64,000 nt of DNA from Neisseria arctica. Lineage in GTDB: Bacteria > Pseudomonadota > Gammaproteobacteria > Burkholderiales > Neisseriaceae. The stretch covers positions 434,001-498,000 of the forward strand of contig NZ_CP091510.1 in the NCBI RefSeq assembly GCF_022870905.1, written 5' to 3'. Below the pieces are notes generated by a model. It searched no databases. It was not told where the DNA came from and saw only the letters and a list, made by a program, of their open reading frames with translations. Shown here one piece after another: positions 9,134 through 19,904 of this stretch. The translations under genes were made by a program, and so were the position numbers. Numbering within the stretch: position 1 is the stretch's first letter; each line of letters starts with the position of its first letter.

Positions 9134-11869
9134 ATGAGTAACAATACCGTAGAACAATTTGCCGCCGAACTTAAACGCCCGGTTGAAGATTTATTGAAAC
9201 AGCTTCAAGAAGCTGGAGTAGCTAAAACTTCTGGTAGTGACAGTATTACTTCGGAAGACAAACAGCTTCTGCTTGCTTATTTGAAAAAATCACATGGCAG
9301 CGAAAGCGGCACCATTAGTGTGGGACGTAAAAAGGCGGAGGTCAGCAATATCGGCGGCGTACAAGTTGAAACTCGGCGTCGAGAACGCAAGATCCGCGTA
9401 CCTTCGGCAGAAGAGCTGGCAGCCGAAGCAAAGGCTAAAGCTGCTGCAGAAGCCGCTGCCCGTGCCGAAGAAGAAGCCCGTCAAGCCGAGCTGAAAAAGG
9501 CTGCCGAAGAGGCCGAGCGGATTGCGGCAGAAAAAGCCGCCGCCCAACAAGCTGAGGCTGATAAAGCAGCCAAACAGCAAGAGGAAAAAGCTCCTGCGGC
9601 AGAAACAGTGGATACACCGAAAGGTAAAAACAAACCTGTTCCGAAAGCAAAAGTACAGCCGGTACCTAAACCGGTGGAGGTGATTAGTGCCGAAGAGCAG
9701 GCAGCACGTGAAGAAGAAGCGCGCCGCGCCGCAGCTTTACGTGCCCATCAAGAGGCTTTGCTACGTGAAAAACAAGAGCGTCAAGCACGCCGTGAAGCTG
9801 TGAAACTACAAGCCCAACAGGAAGCCAAAGCAGCTAAAGAGGCTAAAAATACCGAGCCTCGCTCTGCCAAGCCGACTGAAAAGAAACCGTTGGTAACTGC
9901 TGCGGCTGCCACTCCCGCTGCTCCGGTACGTGCTAAAAAAGAGGATCGTTACAGCCAGGACGATAAAGAGACACGTCCGCGCGGCGGTAAAGGTAAAGGC
10001 CGTGACCGCAATGCGAACCGTGAAGAAGAGCGTGCACGTGGCGGTAAAAAAGGTAAAAAACAACTTAAGTTGGAACCGAACCAACACGCTTTCCAAGCAC
10101 CTACCGAGCCTGTAGTGCATGAGGTATTGGTACCTGAAACCATTACCGTGGCCGAGTTGGCGCACAAAATGGCCGTCAAAGCGGTTGAAGTGATCAAAGT
10201 GCTAATGAAAATGGGCATGATGGTAACCATCAACCAGGCATTGGATCAGGATACTGCCTTGATTGTAGTGGAAGAGATGGGGCATATCGGTAAAGCTGCG
10301 GCAGCAGATGATCCGGAAGCTTTCTTGGAAAACAGTGAGGGTGAAGCTGCACACGAAGTACAGCACCGCCCGCCCGTTGTAACGGTGATGGGCCACGTTG
10401 ACCATGGTAAAACTTCGTTGCTCGACTATATCCGCCGTGCCAAAGTGGTACAAGGAGAAGCGGGTGGCATTACCCAACATATCGGTGCTTATCATGTGGA
10501 AACCCCTCGTGGTGTTATTACTTTCCTAGATACACCCGGACATGAGGCATTTACCGCCATGCGTGCCCGAGGTGCAAAGGCTACCGATATCGTAATTTTG
10601 GTGGTGGCTGCCGATGACGGTGTTATGCCGCAGACCATCGAGGCGATAGCCCACTCTAAAGCAGCGGGTGTACCGATTGTTGTCGCGGTAAATAAAATTG
10701 ATAAAGATACTGCCAATCCTGAGCGTATCCGCCAAGAGTTGACCGCGCACGAGGTAGTGCCGGACGAATGGGGCGGTGATGTACAGTTTGTCGATGTATC
10801 GGCTAAAAAAGGCCTTAATATTGATGCATTGCTTGAGGCGGTATTGCTTGAAGCAGAAGTATTAGAGCTGTCGGCCCCTGTGGATGCGCCGGCTAAAGGT
10901 ATCATCGTAGAGGCACGCTTGGACAAAGGCCGCGGCGCGGTTGCAACCTTGTTAGTGCAAAGTGGTACATTACGTAAAGGCGATATGCTTCTTGCCGGTA
11001 CTGCTTTCGGTAAAATCCGCGCGATGATGGATGAAAACGGTAAGCCTATTGAAGAGGCCGGACCATCTATTCCGGTGGAGATTCTCGGTTTGTCGGATGT
11101 GCCTAATGCCGGTGAGGATGCCATGGTATTGGCTGATGAGAAAAAAGCACGTGAAATTGCTTTGTTCCGCCAAGGCAAGTACCGTGATGTCCGCTTGGCT
11201 AAGCAGCAGGCAGCGAAGTTGGAAAATATGTTCAACAATATGGGCGAGAATCAAACCCAATCGTTGTCAGTTATTATCAAGGCCGATGTACAGGGTTCTT
11301 ACGAGGCATTGGCCGGTAGCCTGAAAAAACTGTCGAATGATGAAGTAAAAGTAAACGTATTGCACAGCGGCGTAGGCGGTATTACCGAATCCGATGTCAA
11401 TCTGGCTATTGCCTCCGGTGCATTCATTATCGGCTTTAATGTGCGCGCTGATGGTTCTGCCCGTAAATTGGCTGAAAATGAAAATGTGGAAATCCGTTAC
11501 TACAATATCATTTACGATGCCATTGATGATGTGAAGGCAGCTATGAGCGGTATGTTGGCGCCGGAAGAGAAAGAGAATGTTATTGGTACGGTAGAAATCC
11601 GCCAAGTAATCAGCGTATCTAAAGTCGGCAATATTGCGGGCTGTATGGTAACCGACGGTATGGTGAAACGTGATTCCCACGTACGCTTGATCCGCAATAA
11701 CGTGGTTATCCATACCGGAGAGTTGGCTTCTTTGAAACGTTATAAAGACGATGTAAAAGAAGTGAAGATGGGCTTCGAGTGCGGCTTAATGCTGAAAAAT
11801 TACAACGACATTATGGAAGGCGACCAGCTGGAAGTATTTGAAATCGTAGAAGTAGCGCGTTCGTTGTAA
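9134..11869 (+). CDS. infB: Translation initiation factor IF-2
   Basis: IF-2 is a GTPase that places initiator fMet-tRNA on the 30S subunit and promotes subunit joining. The 911-residue protein has an IF2 N-terminal domain, a long charged Ala/Lys/Glu coiled-coil linker (about residues 95-330), and the G domain with [31 protein letters not shown] and NKIDKD motifs, followed by domains II to IV. It begins 11 bases after nusA behind AAGGGGG. A very long DUS hairpin ends the operon. Confidence 0.97.
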   Translation: MSNNTVEQFAAELKRPVEDLLKQLQEAGVAKTSGSDSITSEDKQLLLAYLKKSHGSESGTISVGRKKAEVSNIGGVQVETRRRERKIRVPSAEELAAEAKAKAAAEAAARAEEEARQAELKKAAEEAERIAAEKAAAQQAEADKAAKQQEEKAPAAETVDTPKGKNKPVPKAKVQPVPKPVEVISAEEQAAREEEARRAAALRAHQEALLREKQERQARREAVKLQAQQEAKAAKEAKNTEPRSAKPTEKKPLVTAAAATPAAPVRAKKEDRYSQDDKETRPRGGKGKGRDRNANREEERARGGKKGKKQLKLEPNQHAFQAPTEPVVHEVLVPETITVAELAHKMAVKAVEVIKVLMKMGMMVTINQALDQDTALIVVEEMGHIGKAAAADDPEAFLENSEGEAAHEVQHRPPVVTVMGHVDHGKTSLLDYIRRAKVVQGEAGGITQHIGAYHVETPRGVITFLDTPGHEAFTAMRARGAKATDIVILVVAADDGVMPQTIEAIAHSKAAGVPIVVAVNKIDKDTANPERIRQELTAHEVVPDEWGGDVQFVDVSAKKGLNIDALLEAVLLEAEVLELSAPVDAPAKGIIVEARLDKGRGAVATLLVQSGTLRKGDMLLAGTAFGKIRAMMDENGKPIEEAGPSIPVEILGLSDVPNAGEDAMVLADEKKAREIALFRQGKYRDVRLAKQQAAKLENMFNNMGENQTQSLSVIIKADVQGSYEALAGSLKKLSNDEVKVNVLHSGVGGITESDVNLAIASGAFIIGFNVRADGSARKLAENENVEIRYYNIIYDAIDDVKAAMSGMLAPEEKENVIGTVEIRQVISVSKVGNIAGCMVTDGMVKRDSHVRLIRNNVVIHTGELASLKRYKDDVKEVKMGFECGLMLKNYNDIMEGDQLEVFEIVEVARSL

Positions 11870-11884
11870 CTAGCGTTTCTTTTG

Positions 11885-11947
11885 AAAGGCCGTCTGAACT
11901 TTTAGTATTCTACAAATTTAAGAATACTAAAAGTTCAGACGGCCTTT
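11885..11947 (+). terminator. long DUS-based terminator after infB
   Basis: A perfect 27-bp stem (11885-11911 with 11921-11947) around a 9-base loop starts with an AGGCCGTCTGAA copy and ends in a T-run. The stem is much longer than the 12-bp DUS alone would give. Confidence 0.9.
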
Positions 11948-12178
11948 TTATAGAAAATTTATGGCGAATAAATTTTTTAGCCGGCATAACATATTCTATT
12001 TTTACTTGATGGTTGGATAATCTTGTCATAGGCATAATTGCTGTTTATGATAAAGCTTTAATATATCAATTAAAAAAACTTAACAGCTCAAATTTGAGAA
12101 TAAGCAGGCGGCAACAGCTGTAAAGCTATTTCGAATTTCGGCAGCAAACCTCAAATTAATCGCTTAAGGAAAATATTT

Positions 12179-13060
12179 ATGAAAATTACCGGTTTCGGCG
12201 AAGTGCTTTGGGACGATTTCCCTGATGGCAAGGTATTGGGAGGCGCTCCGCTTAATGTGGCGGTACGGTTGCGCGCACTCGGTGCTGATGCAGCGATTAT
12301 CAGCCGTCGCGGTGATGATGAAAATGGTGAAGAGATTACTCGTTGCATTCGGGAGAAAAATGTTTCAACCGAGTGGATTCAGGTTGATGATATACAGGCT
12401 ACCGGTCTGGTAAAGGTGATGCTAGATGACAAAAATTCCGCATCCTATGACATTGTTTACCCTTGTGCCTGGGATCGTATCCAAATTGAAGAAGCGGCTA
12501 TAGAGCGTGTGGCCGAATCAGATGCTTTTATTTATGGCAGCTTGGCTGTGCGCGATGAAGTTTCCCTAAATACGCTTGATCGTCTGCTTAAAGAGGCTAA
12601 ATATAAGATTTTTGATGTAAATCTGAGAGCACCGCATTATCAGACGGAACGTGTGTTGAACTTGATGGAACAATCTGATTTTATCAAGCTAAATGATGAT
12701 GAATTGTATGAATTAGCTGAAAAATTAGGCTCTCCCTATCATAGTTTGGAACAAAATATCCTCTTCTTGGCTGGGCTGACTAATACGGAAAGTATTTGTG
12801 TGACTTTAGGTAATCATGGTGCAGTATTATACCGTTATGGTGAAATGTATCATTACAGCGGTTTCCGGGTAAAAGTTGCAGATACTGTAGGTGCTGGGGA
12901 TAGTTTTTTGGCAGGTTTGGTTTTTCAACTACTCAAGCAGGTACCACCGCAAGAGGCTCTTACTTTCGCCTGCGCATTGGGCGCTTTGGTTGCGGCACGC
13001 CATGGCGCAACGCCCGATATCGCTTTGCAAGAAATTGAAAGCTTTATAAATCCTGCCTAA
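12179..13060 (+). CDS. PfkB-family carbohydrate kinase (fructokinase-like)
   Basis: The 293-residue protein shows the PfkB signatures: a glycine-rich start (FGEVLWDDFPDG, LGGAPLNVAVRLRALG) and the C-terminal ATP-site motif DTVGAGDSFLAGLVF with the catalytic Asp. It probably phosphorylates fructose or a related sugar; the WDDFPDGKVLGGAPLNVA pattern favours fructokinase, but substrate is not proven. AAGGA at 12166-12170 gives an 8-base spacing to the ATG. It stands alone between terminators. The 230 bases upstream show no clear promoter. Confidence 0.8.
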   Translation: MKITGFGEVLWDDFPDGKVLGGAPLNVAVRLRALGADAAIISRRGDDENGEEITRCIREKNVSTEWIQVDDIQATGLVKVMLDDKNSASYDIVYPCAWDRIQIEEAAIERVAESDAFIYGSLAVRDEVSLNTLDRLLKEAKYKIFDVNLRAPHYQTERVLNLMEQSDFIKLNDDELYELAEKLGSPYHSLEQNILFLAGLTNTESICVTLGNHGAVLYRYGEMYHYSGFRVKVADTVGAGDSFLAGLVFQLLKQVPPQEALTFACALGALVAARHGATPDIALQEIESFINPA

Positions 13061-13161
13061 ATTTGTAGCCGTTAACTATAGGTAGATATATCTGCTGAAA
13101 TTATATAGGCCGTCTGAAAATACAGTACAAATAGTTTAGTATGTTGATATGGTTAAATATA

Positions 13162-13198
13162 AAAATGCCGTCTGTAGATGATTTTCAGACGGCATTTT
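13162..13198. terminator. DUS inverted-pair terminator
   Basis: AAAATGCCGTCTG (13162-13174) pairs with CAGACGGCATTTT (13186-13198), between convergent genes. A separate single DUS lies at about 13107-13118. Confidence 0.8.
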
Positions 13199-13258
13199 AG
13201 TTTCTGATTGAAGAAGTAGAATCAACCGGATTTTGTAGAATGCTTATAACTATGATAT

Positions 13259-13687
13259 TTAACGGGAAAGGTTGTTTAGCCGTTCACTAAAATTACTTAA
13301 GTCGACACCTACCGAGCGTGCGGCTTCTAGAATTTCGTTTGAATCTTTACCTTTTTCAGCTTGGGTGTAGGCCCATAATAAAGTACTGCGTGTACCGGTA
13401 CGGCAGTAGGCCAAAACAGGGGCCGGGTGCTGTTGGCGGAGAGAATCGAATTTCGCTGCGTCTTCCGTATTAATAGCCGGTGCCGTAACCGGTTGGTGAA
13501 CATGATGTCGGATGCCGGCAGTATCTAGCCATTGGCAAATTGTGTTGAAGGAGGGTTGGTTTTCTTCTTCTCCGTCGGGACGGTTGCAGATAACGGTTTG
13601 GATGCCGAGCTCTGTAGCTTTTTGGATATCTTCCTCGGAAAGCTGCGGAGCTATATAAAGATTGTCATCAAGTTTGCGGATACTCAT
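13259..13687 (-). CDS. DUF442 / TIGR01244-family phosphatase
   Basis: The 142-residue protein has the cysteine-phosphatase loop AYCRTGTRS with the nucleophilic Cys and Arg, in a dual-specificity-phosphatase-like fold. This family includes the structurally solved meningococcal protein NMA1982 and the phosphatase half of Blh proteins. A strong AAGGAG site precedes the ATG. The physiological substrate is unknown; some relatives are annotated as sulfur transferases. Confidence 0.82.
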   Translation of the reverse strand: MSIRKLDDNLYIAPQLSEEDIQKATELGIQTVICNRPDGEEENQPSFNTICQWLDTAGIRHHVHQPVTAPAINTEDAAKFDSLRQQHPAPVLAYCRTGTRSTLLWAYTQAEKGKDSNEILEAARSVGVDLSNFSERLNNLSR

Positions 13688-13894
13688 GGTTTACTCCTTT
13701 GTTTTAGGCGGTTACAGATGATTTTGGGTTCGGTAACTAATCAAAAAATTATAACTTGGCTGCTGAGCTATTTGGCTGGGCAACTGGTAATGTACAAATA
13801 AAGATTTTGCTCCGGCGATATTGAAAGCATCAGAAGCCTTTTATGATGTTAGCAGATGGAGCGGATATTTGATGTTTTAATATATTAAAATTAA

Positions 13895-13929
13895 CCGATG
13901 CCGTCTGAAAAGTTTTCAGACGGCATCGG
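13895..13929. terminator. DUS inverted-pair terminator (M61 gene)
   Basis: A near-perfect 17-bp palindrome built on two ATGCCGTCTGAA copies lies just downstream of the minus-strand peptidase gene. Confidence 0.8.
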
Positions 13930-13969
13930 TATATATTTTGCGTATTCAACAATGTTTGCTTATTGGTAT

Positions 13970-15733
13970 TTATACGGTGATGTTTGAGAAAAGCCAGCGG
14001 TAAGCTGTTTCTCGATCAGTTATGTTCAGCAAAGCGGTGTCACAATCGGCTTGCTGCACAGTCATTAATGTTTCATGTAAAACGCCGTGGCGGAAATAAT
14101 GTAGTTTGGCGGTCTCGCCAATTGCCAGCGAAGACCATTGTTTGTCGAAATCAGTACAGGCAAACCCGTTAAGCGCAATGATACGGTCTTGAGGGCAGAG
14201 TGCGGTGGATTCGGCACTACCTCCGTTAAAGACGTGGGTTAGAGTGATGTTGTCGGCATTTTGTTTGTAACGGGCACCGAAATCAGTAGCAGGAAGTATT
14301 GTTTCCGGCTGGGCTTCAATAAAGTCGCCTCCATGACTGCGGGGGAGGGCTTGCCACTGTAGATGGATACCTACCGAAGCCAAACAGGTTTCTAAGGGCA
14401 GATCTTCAGTTGAATATAAGGCCGTCTGAAAAAAATCTTGTAGGTTAAGGCCGGTAATTTCTTGGCAGCGGGTTTGCCAATGCTGTTCAGGAATCCCCGT
14501 GCGTGTGTGGCACCAGTCTTGGTAAAGTATTTGCATTACATTATCAAGACTGTATCGGTTGTTACTTTCTTTGCGTATGAGCAAGTCCAAGCACAAAGCG
14601 GCCAAGGCACCTTTTTGATAATAGCTGACAATAGCATTCGGGCTGTTTTCGTCTTGCTTGTAGTACTTATTCCACGCGGTAAAGCTGGATTCTGCCAAGG
14701 TCTGTTTCAGACGGCCTTTGCCCTGCTGAACCCGTGTGATGTTTTTAGCTAGAAGTTTTAAGTAAGCCTCCGGGCTGATAACGCCGCTGCGCACTAAAAA
14801 CAAATCATCGTAGTAAGAGGTAATACCTTCGAATGCCCAAAGCTGCTCGGTGTAGTTTTCGCTATCAAGTCGGTAAGGAAGAAAAGCTGCCGGCTTGATG
14901 GATTTGACATTCCATGCGTGAAAATACTCATGGCTGAACAATCCGAGTAGTTGGATGTAGTCATCATTGGGAAGTGCCGTATTTGCTTGAGGCAGGGACT
15001 TTCTATCGGCCAGTAGGGCGGTGCTGCTGATATGTTCCAGGCCGCCATAAATGTTGTTTCCCAAATGCAATAGGAAAAGATACTCGTTAAAGGGAACGGG
15101 TTTCCCAAACATATTCAATTGTGCCGTACAGATTTTCTGTATGTCGTTTAGCAATCGTGTGCGGTCAAAGTCGGCATAATGTCCGCTCAGTGCGATTCGG
15201 TGATTGATACCGGCTGCCTCGAAATCTAAAAATTCCAGCTTGCCTATTTCAAAAGGATGATCGATTAATTCGGCATAGGAGCCGGCTTGGAAAACATGGG
15301 AGCCTTTAGCCGGCAGAGTGGTAGCCGTTTGCCAGTTTTGAGGTAAACCGCATAATTCGATTTGGTGTGGAAGATGTTCGTAATTCGGTGAGTAGAGAAA
15401 TAGACAGGCACCATCAAAAAATGCCCGCTCCGAAGTCAGATAAGCACCGCGGACAGATAAATCATAGGCGTAAACGGTGTAGCAAATTTGCCACTTTCCT
15501 GAGCGGGCTTCGGTTTCCCAGTGATTTTTAGTAATTTGGGTGATCTTGGCAGGTTTGCTATCGCAAAATGCTTCAATCTGAATGATATGGCGCGAAAAAT
15601 CACGGATCAGGTAGCTGCCAGGTACCCAGTTGGGTAGTTTTAGTTGTAAAGGAGTGTTATCGCAATGTGTAACGGTGAGGCGGATTTGCCATTGGTGCGC
15701 AGTCGGGTTGGCAGTTAAATGATAGTGCAACAT
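13970..15733 (-). CDS. M61-family glycyl aminopeptidase with PDZ domain
   Basis: The 587-residue protein has the zinc motif HEYFH in the M61 context SHEYFHAWNVKSIKP, with a downstream Glu in LWAFEGITSYYDD. An N-terminal beta domain precedes it, and a PDZ domain lies near residues 485-565 (GGSAESTALCPQDRIIALNG). M61 enzymes release N-terminal Gly or Ala from peptides. No signal peptide is visible, which suggests a cytoplasmic location. Two DUS copies lie inside the gene. It diverges from ccoN. Confidence 0.9.
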   Translation of the reverse strand: MLHYHLTANPTAHQWQIRLTVTHCDNTPLQLKLPNWVPGSYLIRDFSRHIIQIEAFCDSKPAKITQITKNHWETEARSGKWQICYTVYAYDLSVRGAYLTSERAFFDGACLFLYSPNYEHLPHQIELCGLPQNWQTATTLPAKGSHVFQAGSYAELIDHPFEIGKLEFLDFEAAGINHRIALSGHYADFDRTRLLNDIQKICTAQLNMFGKPVPFNEYLFLLHLGNNIYGGLEHISSTALLADRKSLPQANTALPNDDYIQLLGLFSHEYFHAWNVKSIKPAAFLPYRLDSENYTEQLWAFEGITSYYDDLFLVRSGVISPEAYLKLLAKNITRVQQGKGRLKQTLAESSFTAWNKYYKQDENSPNAIVSYYQKGALAALCLDLLIRKESNNRYSLDNVMQILYQDWCHTRTGIPEQHWQTRCQEITGLNLQDFFQTALYSTEDLPLETCLASVGIHLQWQALPRSHGGDFIEAQPETILPATDFGARYKQNADNITLTHVFNGGSAESTALCPQDRIIALNGFACTDFDKQWSSLAIGETAKLHYFRHGVLHETLMTVQQADCDTALLNITDRETAYRWLFSNITV

Positions 15734-15782
15734 GGAGCGAAATCTCTAAATGTTAAGTTTTGTAGGGCGAAGTGGAGCACGC

Positions 15783-15822
15783 TTGATTTGTGTCAAGAAA
15801 CATTGTCCGGCTAACCTATAAT
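15783..15822 (+). promoter_or_regulatory. FNR-type promoter of ccoNOQP
   Basis: TTGAT-TTGT-GTCAA (15783-15796) matches the FNR box TTGAT-N4-ATCAA at 9 of 10 positions. A perfect TATAAT lies at 15817-15822. A start near 15830 puts the box centre about 40-41 bases upstream, the class II activator position. This would give microaerobic induction and a leader of about 257 bases. Confidence 0.7.
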
Positions 15823-16087
15823 CTTACAAAATCTGACCAAAGGCAACTTGTTAGCATCGTAAAGATTACGGTTCTATACGGATTTGACTTGGTACAACAC
15901 AGGTTTTGCTTTAGAATATCTCAGTTAAGCTTCTGCTGGCTGTACCTTCTAGGGCTGTCGGTGGTGTTAAATTAAGAAAAATCGGGTATATCTTTGCGTG
16001 TTTTTGTCGGGCATCGTTCCGTTCAGAGGCCGCCTAGGCGAAACCGATAGTATATTATTAGTAAAGCCATGTTTAATGGAGACCCTC

Positions 16088-17524
16088 ATGGAAACGCAAA
16101 CTTATAACTACAAGGTGGTGCGCCAGTTCGCCATCATGACTGTAGTTTGGGGTATCGTGGGCATGCTGGTGGGTGTGATTATTGCAGCCCAGCTGTTTGC
16201 TCCTTCCCTAAATTTGGCGGAAGTCGGCCCGTGGTTCCACTTCGGCCGCTTACGTCCGCTGCATACTAATGCGGTTATTTTTGCATTTGGCGGTTGCGGT
16301 CTGTTTGCCACATCTTATTATGTTGTGCAGCGCACCTGTAATGTCCGCCTTTTCGGCGGTAATATCCTGCCTGCCATTACATTCTGGGGTTGGCAGCTGG
16401 TTATCGTGTTGGCGGCCATTACTTTACCGTTGGGCCTTACGCAAGGTAAAGAGTATGCCGAATTGGAATGGCCGATTGATATTTTGATTGCTTTGGTTTG
16501 GGTAACCTATGCAGTTGTATTCTTCGGTACTATTGCAACACGTAAAATCAAACACATTTATGTGGCAAACTGGTTCTATGGCGCGTTTATCTTGGCGGTA
16601 GCCTTATTGCATATTGTTAATAACCTGAGCGTTCCGGCCGGTCTGATGAAGTCATATCCGATTTATTCGGGTGCGATTGATGCCATGGTTCAATGGTGGT
16701 ACGGGCATAATGCGGTAGGTTTCTTCCTGACAGCAGCCTTCTTGGGCATGATGTATTACTTCGTTCCCAAACAAGCTGGGCGCCCGGTTTATTCTTACCG
16801 TTTGTCTGTTGTGCACTTCTGGGCTTTGATTTTTACCTACATGTGGGCAGGTCCGCATCATTTGCACTACACCGCATTGCCGGATTGGACTCAATCTTTA
16901 GGTATGGTTTTGTCGTTGATTTTGTTCGCACCTTCTTGGGGTGGTATGATCAACGGTATTATGACTCTCTCCGGTGCATGGCATAAATTACGTACCGATC
17001 CGATTTTGAAATTCTTGGTAGTATCACTTTCGTTCTACGGTATGTCGACTTTCGAAGGTCCAATGATGTCGATTAAAACCGTTAACGCATTGAGCCACTA
17101 TACCGACTGGACTGTAGGTCACGTTCATTCCGGCGCTTTGGGATGGGTAGGTTTTATTACTATCGGTTCCATCTATTATCTGATTCCCCGCTTGTGGGGC
17201 AAAAAAGAAATGTACAGCACCAAGCTGATTGAAGCGCATTTCTGGATCGCAACTATCGGTGTAGTGTTGTATATCGCCTCTATGTGGATTTCAGGTGTTA
17301 TGCAAGGCCTGATGTGGGGTGCTTTAAATGATGATGGTACGCTGACTTATTCTTTCGTTGAAGCTGTAAAAGGCAGTATGCCTTTCTATATGATCCGTTT
17401 CTTCGGCGGCTTGCTGTATTTGAGCGGTATGGTTCTGATGGCTTATAACGTTTACCGCACTGTAGTAAGCGGAAAAGCCGTAGATGCGGAAATTCCTGCG
17501 GTTTCCCAAACACAGCATCATTAA
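16088..17524 (+). CDS. ccoN: cbb3-type cytochrome c oxidase subunit I (CcoN)
   Basis: CcoN is the catalytic haem-copper subunit reducing O2 to water with high affinity. The start [21 protein letters not shown] at 16088 has GGAGA at 16078-16082; an open frame upstream to 15998 has no such site. The 478-residue protein has about 12 membrane helices and histidine ligands including those in [30 protein letters not shown] and THVH-type segments ([14 protein letters not shown]). It is the first gene of ccoNOQP. Confidence 0.96.
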   Translation: METQTYNYKVVRQFAIMTVVWGIVGMLVGVIIAAQLFAPSLNLAEVGPWFHFGRLRPLHTNAVIFAFGGCGLFATSYYVVQRTCNVRLFGGNILPAITFWGWQLVIVLAAITLPLGLTQGKEYAELEWPIDILIALVWVTYAVVFFGTIATRKIKHIYVANWFYGAFILAVALLHIVNNLSVPAGLMKSYPIYSGAIDAMVQWWYGHNAVGFFLTAAFLGMMYYFVPKQAGRPVYSYRLSVVHFWALIFTYMWAGPHHLHYTALPDWTQSLGMVLSLILFAPSWGGMINGIMTLSGAWHKLRTDPILKFLVVSLSFYGMSTFEGPMMSIKTVNALSHYTDWTVGHVHSGALGWVGFITIGSIYYLIPRLWGKKEMYSTKLIEAHFWIATIGVVLYIASMWISGVMQGLMWGALNDDGTLTYSFVEAVKGSMPFYMIRFFGGLLYLSGMVLMAYNVYRTVVSGKAVDAEIPAVSQTQHH

Positions 17525-17548
17525 AAACCTGAAAGATAGGCTACTAAA

Positions 17549-18160
17549 ATGAAATTACAACAACTAGCTGAAGAAAAAGTCGGGTTCCTGATTGTGTTTA
17601 CCTTCTTGGTAATCAGTGTAGGTTTCCTGATTGAAATCGTACCATTGTTTTTTACTAAATCCGTAACCGAGCCTGCGCCGGGGGTAAAGCCTTATAGCGC
17701 GTTGCAGGTAGCCGGTCGTGACATTTATGTACGTGAAGGTTGTTATAACTGCCACTCACAAATGATCCGTCCCTTCCGTGCGGAAACCGAACGTTACGGC
17801 CATTATTCCGTTGGCGGAGAATCGGTTTATGACCGTCCTTTCCAGTGGGGTTCTAAGCGTACAGGTCCGGATTTGGCCCGTGTAGGTGGCCGCTATTCTG
17901 ACGAATGGCACCGTATCCATCTGTTGAATCCGCGTGATGTTGTGCCGGAGTCTAATATGCCTGCCTTCCCATGGCTTGCACGTAATGCGGTGAATCCTGA
18001 AATCGCTGTACGTAATATGAAAGCCCTACGTGCAGCAGGAACGCCTTACAGCGATGCAGACATTGAAAAAGCACCTCAAGAACTTGCTAATAAGTCTGAA
18101 TTGGATGCCGTCATCGCTTACCTGCAAGGCTTGGGTTTGGCATTGAAAAACGTAAGGTAA
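17549..18160 (+). CDS. ccoO: cbb3-type cytochrome c oxidase subunit II (CcoO)
   Basis: The 203-residue protein has one N-terminal membrane anchor (about residues 13-35) and a periplasmic monohaem cytochrome c domain with [14 protein letters not shown] as haem site and Met ligand in [10 protein letters not shown]. CcoO relays electrons to CcoN. It follows ccoN by 24 bases and precedes ccoQ by 4. Confidence 0.96.
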   Translation: MKLQQLAEEKVGFLIVFTFLVISVGFLIEIVPLFFTKSVTEPAPGVKPYSALQVAGRDIYVREGCYNCHSQMIRPFRAETERYGHYSVGGESVYDRPFQWGSKRTGPDLARVGGRYSDEWHRIHLLNPRDVVPESNMPAFPWLARNAVNPEIAVRNMKALRAAGTPYSDADIEKAPQELANKSELDAVIAYLQGLGLALKNVR

Positions 18161-18164
18161 CATC

Positions 18165-18353
18165 ATGGATATTAATTGGGTGCGTTCCCTCTTTACAGTT
18201 TGGGTTTTTATCAGCTTCTTATTGGTTCTCTATATTGTATTGAACCGACGGAATAAGCAAAACTATAACGATGCGGCAGATAGCATTATTAATGATGATG
18301 ATTTACCGCATGAGGAAACCACCCGATTACCCCGTGATAACGGAGCAAAATAA
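18165..18353 (+). CDS. ccoQ: cbb3-type oxidase small subunit CcoQ
   Basis: The 62-residue protein has one N-terminal membrane helix (about residues 8-26, FTVWVFISFLLVLYIVL) and a charged cytoplasmic tail. Size, topology and position between ccoO and ccoP identify it as CcoQ, which stabilises the oxidase. Its stop codon overlaps the ccoP start (TAATG), indicating translational coupling. Confidence 0.9.
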   Translation: MDINWVRSLFTVWVFISFLLVLYIVLNRRNKQNYNDAADSIINDDDLPHEETTRLPRDNGAK

Positions 18354-19684
18354 TGAACACAACCTCACAATTTACCAGTAATTTCTGGAATATATACATT
18401 GCAGCGATTGTTGTGCTCAGCTTTGTCGGTTTGGCTTGGCTGTTGCTGTCGCAAAATAAAACCAAAGCACCGCCTAAGGGTGAAGATGTTAAAACAATGG
18501 GACACTCATGGGATGGTATTGAGGAATATAACAATCCTCTGCCCCGTTGGTGGTTTTATCTTTTCATTCTGACGATGGTTTTTGGTGCCGGTTATTTGGC
18601 ACTTTATCCTGGTTTGGGTGATTACAAGGGTTTCCTCAATTGGACTAGCCACAACCAGTATGAAAAAGAAGTTAGTCAAGCTAATGAGCAATATGGCAAG
18701 ATTTATGCCAAATTTGCCAATATGCCGATTGAGCAGGTTGCAAAAGACCCTCAAGCACAACGTATTGGTAAAAACCTGTTTGATACCTACTGTATTCAAT
18801 GTCATGGTTCTGATGCCAAAGGTTCTAAAGGTTTCCCGAACTTAACCGACCACGATTGGTTATGGGGGGGAGAACCGGATAAAATCCGTGAAACTATTGA
18901 AAAAGGCCGTGTAGGTGTGATGGCTGCATGGGGTCCGGTGTTAGGTGAGGAACGTGTGAAAGATGTGGCGAATTATGTGATGTCTTTATCCAAACCTAAA
19001 GGCCAGTATGACGAAGAACGTGCCGCCCGTGGTAATCTGTTGTTTCACGGCGGTCCAGCAAACTGCTTTACTTGCCATGGCGATAAAGGTCAGGGTATCC
19101 AAGGCTTGGGTCCGAATTTAACGGATGATGTGTGGCTGTGGGGCGGTACTCAGAAAGCAATTATCGAAACCATTACTAACGGTCGTCATAATCAAATGCC
19201 GGCATGGGCAAACTTCTTGGATAATGACAAACTACATATTATGACTGCTTATGTTTGGGGTTTGTCTAATAAAGATGGTAAAGTTCCGGCGGTTGCAGCT
19301 AAACCTGCAGAGCCTGCTGTTACCAATACTGCTCCTGCTGAGTCGAATGATACCGCACGTGTTTCTTTGGAAAATGGCGTTGCAAAATTCTACTTTGCAA
19401 CAGGTAAAAATGAAGTTGCAGCCGATGCGGTGACCGTTGCTGAAGAATTGGTAAAAGCCGGAAAAGATGGCAAAAAGCTGATTATTAGTGGTTTTGCAGA
19501 TAGTACGGGTGATGCGGCTTCTAACGAAGAGCTATCTAAGAAACGTGCTCAAGCAGTTCAGGCTTTCCTCGAAGCTCAAGGTGTGGATGCTAAAAATATT
19601 GAGTTACGCAAACCTGAAAATACCACCGGTGCACAGGGCGATGCCGCTGAAGGCCGCCGTGTTGAGGTAAAGATTGAAGGCTAA
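18353..19684 (+). CDS. ccoP: cbb3-type oxidase subunit III (CcoP) fused to an OmpA-like domain
   Basis: The 443-residue protein has two N-terminal membrane helices (about 12-33 and 66-87) and two cytochrome c domains with haem sites CIQCH (147-151) and CFTCH (238-242). An Ala/Pro-rich linker (about 310-334) leads to an OmpA-like domain (335-443). That domain carries GFADSTGDAASNEEL followed by SKKRAQAV; Asp383 and Arg398 have the 15-residue spacing of the peptidoglycan-contacting Asp and Arg of OmpA. Gonococcal CcoP instead has a third haem domain at this place. The periplasmic tail could anchor the oxidase to the cell wall (inference). Confidence 0.95.
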   Translation: MNTTSQFTSNFWNIYIAAIVVLSFVGLAWLLLSQNKTKAPPKGEDVKTMGHSWDGIEEYNNPLPRWWFYLFILTMVFGAGYLALYPGLGDYKGFLNWTSHNQYEKEVSQANEQYGKIYAKFANMPIEQVAKDPQAQRIGKNLFDTYCIQCHGSDAKGSKGFPNLTDHDWLWGGEPDKIRETIEKGRVGVMAAWGPVLGEERVKDVANYVMSLSKPKGQYDEERAARGNLLFHGGPANCFTCHGDKGQGIQGLGPNLTDDVWLWGGTQKAIIETITNGRHNQMPAWANFLDNDKLHIMTAYVWGLSNKDGKVPAVAAKPAEPAVTNTAPAESNDTARVSLENGVAKFYFATGKNEVAADAVTVAEELVKAGKDGKKLIISGFADSTGDAASNEELSKKRAQAVQAFLEAQGVDAKNIELRKPENTTGAQGDAAEGRRVEVKIEG

Positions 19685-19710
19685 CCAGGTGATACGTACT
19701 TAATTTGAAA

Positions 19711-19748
19711 AAAACTACCCGCTATTATAATAAATAGCGGGTAGTTTT
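19711..19748 (+). terminator. ccoNOQP terminator
   Basis: A perfect 16-bp stem, AAAACTACCCGCTATT (19711-19726) with 19733-19748, has a 6-base loop and T-run. It does not use a DUS. Confidence 0.92.
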
Positions 19749-19845
19749 TATTTGGGTCGGATTAGTATGATATTGTAGCCAATGATTTAGAAAAGACAGG
19801 CAATCGTGGTGAGCGTTAATTTCAGATGGGATTAAAAGTGTTTAT

Positions 19846-19888
19846 AAAAAAACCGAGTAATCGAATACATAATTACTCGGTTTTTTTT
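19846..19888. terminator. hisD terminator
   Basis: AAAAAAACCGAGTAAT (19846-19861) pairs with 19872-19887, with A-run on one side and T-run on the other. It is positioned to end the minus-strand his operon and could work in both directions. Confidence 0.88.
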
Positions 19889-19904
19889 ATTTGTTGATGC
19901 TTAG

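Noticed and set aside
10492..11238. Long open frame on the minus strand
   Set aside because: It lies antisense within infB and is Ser/Ala-rich, typical of a shadow frame.
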